Source: Sphingomonadales bacterium (GTDB taxonomy: Bacteria > Pseudomonadota > Alphaproteobacteria > Sphingomonadales > Sphingomonadaceae). From it: a stretch of 6,265 nucleotides of DNA. The stretch covers positions 1 through 6,265 of the forward strand of contig JAIVHR010000195.1 in NCBI GenBank assembly GCA_020200935.1. Direction: 5' to 3'. Numbering within the stretch: position 1 is the stretch's first letter; every line of letters begins with the position of its first letter. The notes below the pieces were generated by a model. It was not told the origin of the DNA, did not search any database, and saw only the letters and a list, made by a program, of their open reading frames with translations. Positions 1 to 5,443 of this stretch are shown here, piece after piece. A program made the position numbers and the translations under genes.

Positions 1-181
1 TGCCGCCGCCGCGCATCGATTTGGGCGAGCCTTCACCCATCGCCCAACGCAAGGCCTCGAGCAGATTGGATTTGCCGCAGCCATTGGGGCCGACGACCCC
101 GGTCAGCCCCGGCTCGACCCTCAATTCGGTCGGATCGACGAAGCTCTTGAAGCCGGTAAGGATGAGTTTCCTTATCCGCAC
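1..181 (-). CDS. smc: Chromosome segregation protein SMC, N-terminal fragment
   Basis: Only the first 60 codons are in the window; the gene runs off the left edge. SMC is an ABC-type ATPase that, with ScpA and ScpB, condenses and organises the bacterial chromosome. The fragment shows the SMC head start: an opening strand and helix with [10 protein letters not shown] at residues 11-20, then a Walker A motif GPNGCGKS at residues 31-38, followed by [19 protein letters not shown], the stretch conserved in SMC proteins after the P-loop. The start is GTG at 179-181. It is the only usable start after an in-frame TAG at 227-229, which is also the stop of the preceding lipoprotein gene, and it is preceded by GGAAGG (complement of 189-194) with a 7-base spacer. 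It lies 45 bases downstream of the DsbA-like gene and is probably cotranscribed with it and with dciA. Identity is firm; nothing can be said about the hinge or C-terminal head. Confidence 0.95.
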   Translation of the reverse strand, partial: MRIRKLILTGFKSFVDPTELRVEPGLTGVVGPNGCGKSNLLEALRWAMGEGSPKSMRGGG

Positions 182-188
182 CGATCGG

Positions 189-194
189 CCTTCC
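189..194 (-). promoter_or_regulatory. Ribosome binding site of smc
   Basis: GGAAGG on the minus strand, seven bases before the GTG at 179-181. It decides the start of smc: there is no in-frame ATG between the upstream stop and this GTG, and the conserved SMC N-terminus begins right after it. Confidence 0.7.
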
Positions 195-226
195 GCATCG
201 TCAAGGCGCCCCCGGCCGCCATCGCG

Positions 227-970
227 CTACTGCAGCAGCTCCTGGATCCGCGGCTCGAGCTGGGCCCAGGTCGTGACATTGGGCACGACTTCGCCGTTGA
301 TCAGGAAGGTCGGCGTCCCGGGCACATTATACTGGTTGATCGCCTGGTTGCGCATTTCCTCCAGCTCCTGCCGGCCCGCGGGGTCGGTCAGGCACTGGCG
401 GGCGGCCGCGCCCGAAATACCCATGCTGCCGACGAAATCAATCAGCCCGGCGGCTTCGGCGAAGCCGACGAAGGCGGCGCCGCTCTGCACCGCCGCGGGC
501 GTCGCCAGCTGCTGCAGCTGGGTCTGGTCGGCAGACTGGACCGTGTTGAACATCTCGGCCTGGTTGGCGAACATCCGCTCGGTTATGCCGAAATAGGGGT
601 CGGCGCCGTTGCAGCGCGACAAGAGCGCCGCCGACAGATCGAGCGGGTCGCGGACGAAATTGCGGATCTCGAAATTGACCAGCCCCTGCGAGACATAATT
701 TTCGACCAGCGGATCGAATGCGGTGTCCGAGAAATTCCCGCAGGCGCCGCAGGTCAGCGAGGCGAATTCGACGATCTGGACCGGCGCATCGGGCTTGCCC
801 ATGCGGTAGCCGCCCGCTTCGGTCTTGCTCACGACCTCCGACCAGTTCTGCGAAGTATCGGCCTCGGCATCGCCCGCGCCGGCGCCATTTCCGTTGGCCG
901 CGGTCTCGCCGCTGCAAGCGGCGATCGCGATCGCCAAGGTCAGGCCGGCAAGGCTCGTCAGTTTCTTCAT
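227..970 (-). CDS. DsbA-like thioredoxin-fold lipoprotein
   Basis: A 247-residue protein of the DsbA / thioredoxin_4 family, predicted to act on disulfides in periplasmic proteins while lipid-anchored. Residues 1-18 form a lysine-headed hydrophobic signal peptide ending in a lipobox (I-A-A-C), with Cys19 as the lipidated residue. Ser20 at position +2 is, by the E. coli rule, compatible with outer-membrane sorting. A low-complexity Gly/Ala/Asn linker spans about 21-40. The thioredoxin fold starts near residue 60, with the active site CGAC at Cys74-Cys77 in the context FASLTCGAC. The cis-proline loop is VPGTPTFLIN, with cis-Pro at 220. Cys120 and Cys193, in the inserted helical domain, could form a second, structural disulfide (inference). 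The ATG at 970-968 overlaps the dciA stop in TGATG, and GGAG lies ten bases upstream; a GTG at 973 is an alternative start adding one residue. Whether it acts as oxidase, reductase or isomerase is not evident from the sequence. Confidence 0.88.
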   Translation of the reverse strand: MKKLTSLAGLTLAIAIAACSGETAANGNGAGAGDAEADTSQNWSEVVSKTEAGGYRMGKPDAPVQIVEFASLTCGACGNFSDTAFDPLVENYVSQGLVNFEIRNFVRDPLDLSAALLSRCNGADPYFGITERMFANQAEMFNTVQSADQTQLQQLATPAAVQSGAAFVGFAEAAGLIDFVGSMGISGAAARQCLTDPAGRQELEEMRNQAINQYNVPGTPTFLINGEVVPNVTTWAQLEPRIQELLQ

Positions 971-1569
971 CACTCGCTCACTCCATTCACGTCCTTCGCG
1001 GCGAAATCGCCGAGACGCCTGATTTTCAGCTTGGTGGCGGACGACTCGTCCCGTTCACCTGCATCGCCCTTATCGGCTGACAGCGCCCCGGCCAAGCCTT
1101 CGAGACAGGCGCGCAGCTCCGGATCCTCGATCTCGCGCAGCGATTCGGAGGTTTCGGGGACGACGCGCAGCTGCCGCTTGACGCGCGTCTCGCGCTGTTC
1201 GAGCGGCGCGACCTGCCCCTGACGGATGGCAATACGGGCGACCGCCGGATAGCCGAAGAAGCGGTTGACCCGATCGATGATCGCCGGTTCGACATGCTGC
1301 ATCATCGTCGCATGCGCGCCCGAAACGGTGAGCTGGAGTACGCCGTTGGAGCGCCGGCCATGCGGAAAACGGATCGCCTCGGGCGCCGAGACCTCGGCAT
1401 AGCGCTCGCCGACGATCTCGGGCCAGCGGCTGACCACCGAGCTCTGGACGAAGCCGAAGCGGCGGAAGGAAGCGCGGCCGATATCGGGCAGCAGATCGCC
1501 GATCGCCCGGGGACGCATCGCCCGCGGAGCATCCTTGCCCTTGCGGGAATCGGAACGCGTCTCGCTCAT
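970..1569 (-). CDS. dciA: DUF721 / DciA-family replicative helicase loader
   Basis: A 199-residue protein of the DUF721 family, whose characterised members (DciA) interact with the replicative helicase DnaB and help load it in bacteria lacking DnaC/DnaI-type loaders. Visible family features: a basic N-terminal stretch (1-22), an RPRAIGDLLPDIGR segment (20-32), and the conserved core RRFGFVQSSVVSRWPEIVG (36-54) with Trp49. Next come a beta-rich part with SGAHATMMQHVEPAIIDRVN (83-102) and FFGYPAVARIAIRQG (104-118). The tail after about residue 120 is charged and probably disordered, as is usual in DciA. The start ATG at 1567-1569 fits family length but has no clear Shine-Dalgarno. An in-frame ATG at 1603-1605 would add 12 residues and cannot be excluded. 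The reading frame stays open far upstream, across mutY and nudC on the opposite strand, but this is a GC-bias shadow. It is first in a likely operon with the DsbA-like gene and smc, and is divergent from mutY. Confidence 0.9.
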   Translation of the reverse strand: MSETRSDSRKGKDAPRAMRPRAIGDLLPDIGRASFRRFGFVQSSVVSRWPEIVGERYAEVSAPEAIRFPHGRRSNGVLQLTVSGAHATMMQHVEPAIIDRVNRFFGYPAVARIAIRQGQVAPLEQRETRVKRQLRVVPETSESLREIEDPELRACLEGLAGALSADKGDAGERDESSATKLKIRRLGDFAAKDVNGVSE

Positions 1570-1725
1570 CTTGCGATCATGCCATAGCGCCTTGGCGCCC
1601 TCCATGAAACGGGGCCGGGGCGTGTGGATAAGGGGAACTGCCTGAACGGCGCGCGAATGGGGTCCCCGCACGATGAGCATAATCGCACTTTGGATCCGCG
1701 ACCGCTCCGTGCCATAGCGGCGCCG
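1570..1725. promoter_or_regulatory. Divergent dciA-mutY intergenic region
   Basis: This 156-base spacer must hold the promoters of both dciA (leftward) and mutY (rightward). It contains a perfect DnaA box (listed separately). On the plus strand, CATAAT at 1678-1683 is the best -10-like match for mutY, but no good -35 element lies 16-18 bases upstream. A 9-base direct repeat GCCATAGCG occurs at 1581-1589 and 1711-1719, one copy just ahead of each start codon. Neither gene shows a clear Shine-Dalgarno sequence. Confidence 0.5.
1623..1631 (-). promoter_or_regulatory. Consensus DnaA box upstream of dciA
   Basis: The minus strand reads TTATCCACA, a perfect match to the strict bacterial DnaA-box consensus TTATNCACA. 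It ends 53 bases before the dciA ATG at 1569. The match is seen directly; DnaA binding and regulation of dciA are inferences. In GC-rich DNA such an AT-containing 9-mer is rare by chance, and it is the only perfect copy noticed in the window. Confidence 0.6.
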
Positions 1726-2778
1726 ATGCCCGCCCCTCGAACTCCCGTCACCGACACGCTCCTTGCCTGGTACGACGCCAATGCCCGCACCCTGCCCTGG
1801 CGGTCGCCGCCGGGCGCGCCGCCGCCCGATCCCTATCGCGTCTGGCTGTCGGAGATCATGCTCCAGCAGACGACGGTGGCGGCGGTGCGGCCTTATTACG
1901 CGCGCTTTACAGCGCGCTGGCCCGATATCGCCGCGCTCGCCGCGGCTGGCGAGGCCGAGATCATGGCCGCCTGGGCCGGGCTCGGCTATTATGCCCGCGC
2001 CCGCAATCTCCATGCCTGCGCCCAAGCCGTGACGCGCGATCATGGCAGGCGTTTTCCGGAGAGCGAGGAGGAGCTGCGGCGGCTGCCCGGCATCGGCGCC
2101 TATACCGCCGCGGCGATCGCCGCGATCGCTTTCGGCGAGCCGGCGACGGCGGTCGATGCCAATGTCGAGCGGGTCGTCGCGCGGCTTTTCGCGATTGCCA
2201 CGCCGCTGCCCGGCGGCAAATCCGAGATCCGGGTACGCGCTGACGAGCTTACGCCCCCCGGGCGCGCCGGCGATTTCGCCCAGGCGATGATGGATCTGGG
2301 CTCCGCCATCTGCACGCCGCGCGACCCCGATTGCGGGCGCTGCCCTCTCGAAGACGATTGCGCCGCCGCGGCGAGCGGCGATCCGGCCGTCTTTCCGGTC
2401 AAGCCGGCGAGGAAAGCGAAGCCGGTCAGGCGCGGCGCCGCCTTCTGGCTCGACCATGCCGGAGAGGTGTTGCTCGTCCGGCGGCCGCCGTGGGGCATGC
2501 TCGGCGGCATGCGCGCGCTGCCCTGCGATGACTGGTGCGCGGCTCGATCGGGCGAAGCAGCGGCCCCCGTCGAGGCAGATTGGGCGGCATGCGGTACGGT
2601 CAGCCACGTCTTCACCCATTTCGCGCTGGAGCTCGATGTCCATTCCGCGCGGCTCTTGACGCGGCCGGCGATCGACGGCGAATGGTGGAAAATCGAGGAG
2701 ATCGGCGAGGCGGGTCTGCCGACGCTCTTCGCCAAGGCCGCGGCGCTGGCCCGCGTCCGTCAGGAGGAAATGGCGTGA
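1726..2778 (+). CDS. mutY: A/G-specific adenine glycosylase MutY
   Basis: A 350-residue base-excision-repair enzyme that removes adenine mispaired with 8-oxoguanine in the cytoplasm. Seen in order: WYDANARTLPWR near the N-terminus (15-26); WLSEIMLQQTT (40-50), with Glu43 as the expected catalytic acid; GLGYYARARNL (85-95); the helix-hairpin-helix LPGIGAYTA (120-128); and VDANVERV (143-150), with the catalytic Asp144. The [4Fe-4S] cluster loop has Cys196, Cys203, Cys206 and Cys212 in C-x6-C-x2-C-x5-C spacing. A C-terminal NUDIX-like 8-oxoG recognition domain starts around 222 and includes FTH at 296-298, in the place of the FSH loop of better-known MutYs. The ATG at 1726 gives the usual family length and N-terminus; a longer frame from GTG 1624 adds 34 unlikely residues and starts inside the DnaA box. 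The gene is divergent from dciA and overlaps nudC by 4 bases. All key residues are present, so it is probably functional. Confidence 0.96.
   Translation: MPAPRTPVTDTLLAWYDANARTLPWRSPPGAPPPDPYRVWLSEIMLQQTTVAAVRPYYARFTARWPDIAALAAAGEAEIMAAWAGLGYYARARNLHACAQAVTRDHGRRFPESEEELRRLPGIGAYTAAAIAAIAFGEPATAVDANVERVVARLFAIATPLPGGKSEIRVRADELTPPGRAGDFAQAMMDLGSAICTPRDPDCGRCPLEDDCAAAASGDPAVFPVKPARKAKPVRRGAAFWLDHAGEVLLVRRPPWGMLGGMRALPCDDWCAARSGEAAAPVEADWAACGTVSHVFTHFALELDVHSARLLTRPAIDGEWWKIEEIGEAGLPTLFAKAAALARVRQEEMA
2762..2767 (+). promoter_or_regulatory. Ribosome binding site of nudC
   Basis: A perfect AGGAGG inside the last codons of mutY, seven bases before the GTG at 2775-2777. It fixes the start of nudC, whose reading frame otherwise runs open well back into mutY. 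Confidence 0.8.
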
Positions 2779-3659
2779 GCGACGAACATCGCCCCGGCCT
2801 GACCGGCTCGCCGCTCGACCGCGCCGACCACATCCGGCAGGACGACGCCGCGCTGGCCGAGGTGCAGGGAAGCTTGCGCGCGCGGCTCTTGCGGCTCGAC
2901 GATCTGTTTCCGGCGCTCGACGAGATGGGCGCGCTGGGTTGGGGCTCGATCGCCGAGTGCGACGAGCGGCACGAGTTGCTTTTTCTGGGTTTCGACGGCG
3001 AGACGCCCTGTTTCGCCCCGCTCGACGAGGAGGCGCCCTCGGCCGGCCAGCGCGCCTATGAGGTCTGGCGCCATCTCGCCCAGCTGCCGCCCGGCCAGGC
3101 GGCGATCTACGGCACCGCGCGCGGGCTGATCGAATGGCACCGGCGGCACCGTTTCTGCGGCAGCTGCGGCGGCGGGACAATACTCGGCAAGGGCGGCTGG
3201 CAGCGCACCTGCGGCGGCTGCGGTGCCGAACAGTTCCCGCGCATCGACCCGGTGGTGATCATGCTCGCCGAACATGCGGGCAAGGCGCTCGTCGGCCGCC
3301 AGTCGCGCTTCCCGCCGGGCAACTATTCGGCGCTCGCCGGCTTCGTCGAGCCCGGCGAATCGCTCGAGGAAGCGGTGGCGCGCGAATTGAAGGAGGAGGC
3401 CGGCGTCGAGGCGCTTTCGGTGCGCTATCTGGCGAGCCAGCCCTGGCCGTTCCCCGGTTCGCTGATGATGGCCTGCATCGCCCCGGTCGCGGACCCCGAA
3501 ATCACCCTCGACCCCAACGAGCTCGAGGACGCGCGATGGGTCGACCGCGAGCAGGTCCGCGCGGCGCTTTCGCGCGACCCGCAAGCACCCTTCACCGCGC
3601 CGCCGCCCTTCGCCATCGCGCATACGCTGCTGCGCGCCTGGGCCGGGGCCGGGGAGTGA
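2775..3659 (+). CDS. nudC: NAD+ diphosphatase / RNA deNADding hydrolase NudC
   Basis: A 294-residue Nudix hydrolase that splits NADH/NAD+ into NMN(H) and AMP; E. coli NudC also removes NAD caps from RNA. An N-terminal NUDIX-like domain (about 1-120) is followed by a zinc ribbon with Cys128, Cys131, Cys146 and Cys149 in two C-x2-C pairs. The catalytic domain has the full Nudix box from Gly189 to Val211 (GFVEPGES, then AVARELKEEAG). The family signature SQPWPFPGS sits at 221-229, which separates NudC from other Nudix enzymes. The start is GTG at 2775, overlapping the mutY stop as GTGA, with AGGAGG seven bases upstream. Translational coupling to mutY is therefore likely. Pairing a mutagenesis-avoidance glycosylase with a nucleotide-cleaning hydrolase is functionally sensible, although NudC is not known for removing oxidised dNTPs. 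Nothing is missing or odd. Confidence 0.95.
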   Translation: MSDEHRPGLTGSPLDRADHIRQDDAALAEVQGSLRARLLRLDDLFPALDEMGALGWGSIAECDERHELLFLGFDGETPCFAPLDEEAPSAGQRAYEVWRHLAQLPPGQAAIYGTARGLIEWHRRHRFCGSCGGGTILGKGGWQRTCGGCGAEQFPRIDPVVIMLAEHAGKALVGRQSRFPPGNYSALAGFVEPGESLEEAVARELKEEAGVEALSVRYLASQPWPFPGSLMMACIAPVADPEITLDPNELEDARWVDREQVRAALSRDPQAPFTAPPPFAIAHTLLRAWAGAGE

Positions 3660-3735
3660 CGCGCCGCCTTGCGATTGCGCCCCGCGCCGACTAAAGCACC
3701 GCCCGAAGCATTTCCTGACAGGGACCAGATACGAA
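3660..3735 (+). promoter_or_regulatory. Short spacer before the cytochrome c gene
   Basis: This spacer is long enough for a separate promoter. TTGCGA at 3669-3674 and TAAAGC at 3692-3697 are 17 bases apart and form a weak -35/-10 candidate. CAGGGA at 3719-3724 is the nearest Shine-Dalgarno-like element, at a rather long 11 bases from the ATG. No hairpin terminator for nudC was seen. Confidence 0.25.
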
Positions 3736-4365
3736 ATGAGCCAGTTCAACACGATTGCCGGGTGGGTGCTCGCCGGCGGCATCGTCGCGCTCGGCGCGTC
3801 GATCGTGACCGGCGAGGTCTGGCACGCCGAGCGCCCCGAAAAGATGGGTTATGTCGTCGAGGGCGTGGTCGAAGAGGGGGGCGAGGAAGATGCCGGCCCG
3901 TCGATCGAGCAAGCATTGCAAACCGCGACCGCCGAGCAGGGCGAAGCCGTGTTCGCGCGGTGCAGAAGCTGCCACACGGTCAATCAGGGCGGCGCCGACG
4001 GCATCGGCCCCAATCTCTACGGCATCATGGGTGCCCAGATCGCCGCCGGAAGCTTCGCCTATTCGGACGCGCTGGCGGGCATCGGCGGCAGTTGGGGCTG
4101 GAACAACATGTCCGATTGGCTGACCCGGCCGAGCGCCTTCGCCCAGGGCACCAAGATGAGCTTTGCCGGCCTCTCCGACGTCAACGACCGAGCCGCCGTC
4201 ATGCTCTATATGAACGCGCAGGGTTCGAGCCTGCCGCTGCCGCCTCCTCCGGCCGCCGAGGAACCGGCTGAAGAAGATGGGCCGGGCGACGATGCGGTTC
4301 CCGCTGAGGAAGTAGAGGACGCCGTCGACAATGAGGGCGACGGTGCCGGCGCGGTCGAGGAGTAA
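3736..4365 (+). CDS. Membrane-anchored class I cytochrome c with acidic tail
   Basis: A 209-residue monohaem c-type cytochrome, probably carrying electrons between the bc1 complex and a terminal oxidase at the outer face of the inner membrane. Residues 6-26 form an uncleaved signal-anchor helix in the manner of CycM/c552-type cytochromes. An acidic, flexible linker (41-57) leads to the haem domain. The haem-binding CRSCH is at 76-80 with His80 as ligand, GIGPNLYGIMG follows at 89-99, and GTKMSFAGL at 138-146 supplies the likely axial Met141. The domain ends near 162 with AVMLYMN. A proline run (LPLPPPP) and about 40 strongly acidic residues rich in Glu/Asp follow, with no recognisable domain. 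The ATG at 3736 places the anchor at the extreme N-terminus, as expected. Convergent with the LOG-family gene downstream. The class is firm; the exact redox partner is inference. Confidence 0.9.
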   Translation: MSQFNTIAGWVLAGGIVALGASIVTGEVWHAERPEKMGYVVEGVVEEGGEEDAGPSIEQALQTATAEQGEAVFARCRSCHTVNQGGADGIGPNLYGIMGAQIAAGSFAYSDALAGIGGSWGWNNMSDWLTRPSAFAQGTKMSFAGLSDVNDRAAVMLYMNAQGSSLPLPPPPAAEEPAEEDGPGDDAVPAEEVEDAVDNEGDGAGAVEE

Positions 4366-4374
4366 ATCCTTTGG

Positions 4375-4397
4375 CCCTCTCCCCTTGTGGGAGAGGG
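4375..4397 (+). repeat. CCCTCTCCC / GGGAGAGGG hairpin, copy 1
   Basis: A perfect 9-bp stem: CCCTCTCCC (4375-4383) pairs with GGGAGAGGG (4389-4397) around the 5-base loop CTTGT. It is followed by TTGGGTGAGGGG, the usual continuation of this dispersed repeat as I remember it from many proteobacterial genomes. It lies 9 bases after the cytochrome c stop and could end its transcript, but there is no T-tract, so classic intrinsic termination is doubtful. Confidence 0.7.
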
Positions 4398-4410
4398 TTG
4401 GGTGAGGGGC

Positions 4411-4428
4411 CGGCCGCGTCTGCGGCCG
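4411..4428. repeat. CGGCCGC / GCGGCCG hairpin
   Basis: A perfect 7-bp all-GC stem, CGGCCGC (4411-4417) with GCGGCCG (4422-4428), closed by the loop GTCT. It sits between the two larger repeat copies. Very stable as RNA on either strand; role unknown, probably part of the same transcription barrier. Confidence 0.55.
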
Positions 4429-4497
4429 AATAGACTCTCTCCGACCGCCAAGTGAACACTCAGGCATCGAGCCTTCGCGCCCGCCCTTCATCCCGAT

Positions 4498-4524
4498 CTT
4501 CTCCCACAAGGGGGGAAGGAGAAG
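4498..4524 (-). repeat. Dispersed hairpin repeat, copy 2 (inverted)
   Basis: CTTCTCC (4498-4504) pairs with GGAGAAG (4518-4524) over a 13-base interior that can extend the stem with CCC/GGG. Read on the minus strand it shares 14 identical bases with copy 1, so the two copies are inverted relative to each other. It lies 11 bases beyond the LOG gene stop and could protect or end that transcript. Confidence 0.6.
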
Positions 4525-4535
4525 TGCTGCGCCCC

Positions 4536-5435
4536 TCAATCGACCGCCAGCACTTTCGGCTCGCATTTCCAGCCGACCGGCTCGCGGTAGAATTCGCGCA
4601 CCTTTTCCCAGGCCTCTTCGCCGGTCTCGACGAAGCGGACGATATTGAGGTCGTCGGGCGAGATCGTGCCCTCCTCGGCGAGCGCGTTGAAATCGACCAC
4701 CCGGGTCCAGAATTCCTCGCCGAACAGCACGATCGGCAGCGGAGCGATCTTGCCGGTCTGGATAAGGCAGAGCAGCTCGAACAATTCGTCGAAGGTGCCG
4801 AAGCCGCCCGGAAACACCGCGACCGCCCGCGCGCGCAACAGGAAATGCATCTTCCTCAGCGCGAAATAATGGAACTGGAAGCTCAATGAAGGCGTCACAT
4901 ATTCGTTGGGCGCCTGTTCGTGCGGCAACACGATATTGAGGCCGATCGTCTCCTTTCCCTCATCGTCGGCGCCGCGATTGGCCGCTTCCATGATCGACGG
5001 GCCGCCGCCCGAGCAGACGACGAACTGGCGATAGCCGTCCTCGTCGCAAGCCGCACGGCTCGCCAGCCGCGCCAGCGCCCGCGCTTCGTCATAATATTTC
5101 GCCTTTGCCCTGAGCCGCTCGGCGACCTTCTTTTGCCGGGGATCATCCTGCGCATCGACCATCGCGTCGGCGAGCCTGGGCTCGGGGATCCGCGCCGAAC
5201 CGTAGAAGACGAAGGTCGAGCCGATCTTCGCCTCGTCCAACAGCAATTCGGGCTTGAGCAGTTCGAGCTGGAAGCGGACCGGCCGCAGATCCTCGCGCAG
5301 CAGGAAATCGGCATCCTGGAAGGCGAGCTTGTAGGCCGGATGCTCTGTCTGCGGCGTCGTCGTCGCATCGCGGGCGCGCGCCGCATCGACATCGGAGGAA
5401 GGAAAAACGCGGTGGGGGATATGCTGATCGGCCAT
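4536..5435 (-). CDS. LOG-family protein (TIGR00730, Rossmann fold)
   Basis: A 299-residue protein of the LOG family, formerly mislabelled lysine decarboxylase. Characterised members are cytokinin riboside 5'-monophosphate phosphoribohydrolases, which release free base from nucleoside 5'-monophosphates. Seen: a Rossmann strand STFVFYGSARIPEP (73-86), SGGGPSIMEAANRGA (142-156), the conserved LRKMHFLLRA segment (193-202), and the signature PGGFGTFDE (209-217) that defines the family active site. It is longer than the roughly 190-residue plant-type LOG proteins. The extra length is an N-terminal region of about 70 residues, mostly polar to residue 30 then helical, and a central stretch (about 87-130) rich in charged residues. 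Start ATG at 5435; no Shine-Dalgarno precedes it, and a promoter-like sequence ends immediately upstream. Convergent with cytochrome c and apparently monocistronic. Family assignment is firm, but the true substrate in this bacterium is unknown. Confidence 0.9.
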   Translation of the reverse strand: MADQHIPHRVFPSSDVDAARARDATTTPQTEHPAYKLAFQDADFLLREDLRPVRFQLELLKPELLLDEAKIGSTFVFYGSARIPEPRLADAMVDAQDDPRQKKVAERLRAKAKYYDEARALARLASRAACDEDGYRQFVVCSGGGPSIMEAANRGADDEGKETIGLNIVLPHEQAPNEYVTPSLSFQFHYFALRKMHFLLRARAVAVFPGGFGTFDELFELLCLIQTGKIAPLPIVLFGEEFWTRVVDFNALAEEGTISPDDLNIVRFVETGEEAWEKVREFYREPVGWKCEPKVLAVD

Positions 5436-5443
5436 GCGCCGCA

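Larger units (their letters stand above)
4366..4535. repeat. Convergent intergenic region with hairpin repeats
   Basis: This 170-base gap between the 3' ends of the cytochrome c and LOG genes holds no plausible gene. It contains three inverted repeats (listed separately) and a 14-base perfect inverted pair: CCCCTTGTGGGAGA at 4381-4394 and its reverse complement at 4500-4513. It looks like a pair of oppositely oriented copies of a dispersed intergenic repeat, and may serve as a bidirectional transcription barrier. Confidence 0.65.

Noticed and set aside
21..596. A 191-codon plus-strand frame opposite smc and the DsbA-like gene
   Set aside because: Both minus-strand genes have clear motifs in this stretch; the plus-strand translation has no recognisable features.
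1624..1725. A longer mutY from GTG 1624 with 34 extra N-terminal residues
   Set aside because: The extension does not resemble MutY N-termini, has no ribosome binding site and overlaps the DnaA box and promoter region; the ATG at 1726 gives the standard 350-residue enzyme.
970..3180. A 736-codon open frame on the minus strand spanning dciA and running antisense through mutY and most of nudC
   Set aside because: Only the last 199 codons (dciA) resemble a known family. The rest is Arg/Gly/Ala-rich and lies opposite two well-supported genes; long antisense frames without stops are expected in GC-rich DNA.
3669..3697. A TTGCGA-17-TAAAGC promoter for the cytochrome c gene
   Set aside because: Both hexamers are weak matches, so it is mentioned only as a possibility in the spacer entry and not called as a separate promoter.
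2760..3782. A 340-codon minus-strand frame antisense to nudC
   Set aside because: NudC on the plus strand has all diagnostic motifs and a perfect ribosome binding site; the antisense translation is low-complexity with no recognisable domain.
3691..4566. A 291-codon minus-strand frame antisense to the cytochrome c gene
   Set aside because: It covers a gene with an intact CxxCH haem site and continues through the hairpin repeats, giving the PHPTLSHKGRG-type peptide typical of translated intergenic repeats.
4755..4763. Another DnaA-box-like TCTGGATAA within the LOG gene
   Set aside because: It departs from the consensus and lies in coding sequence; no positional reason to think it functional.
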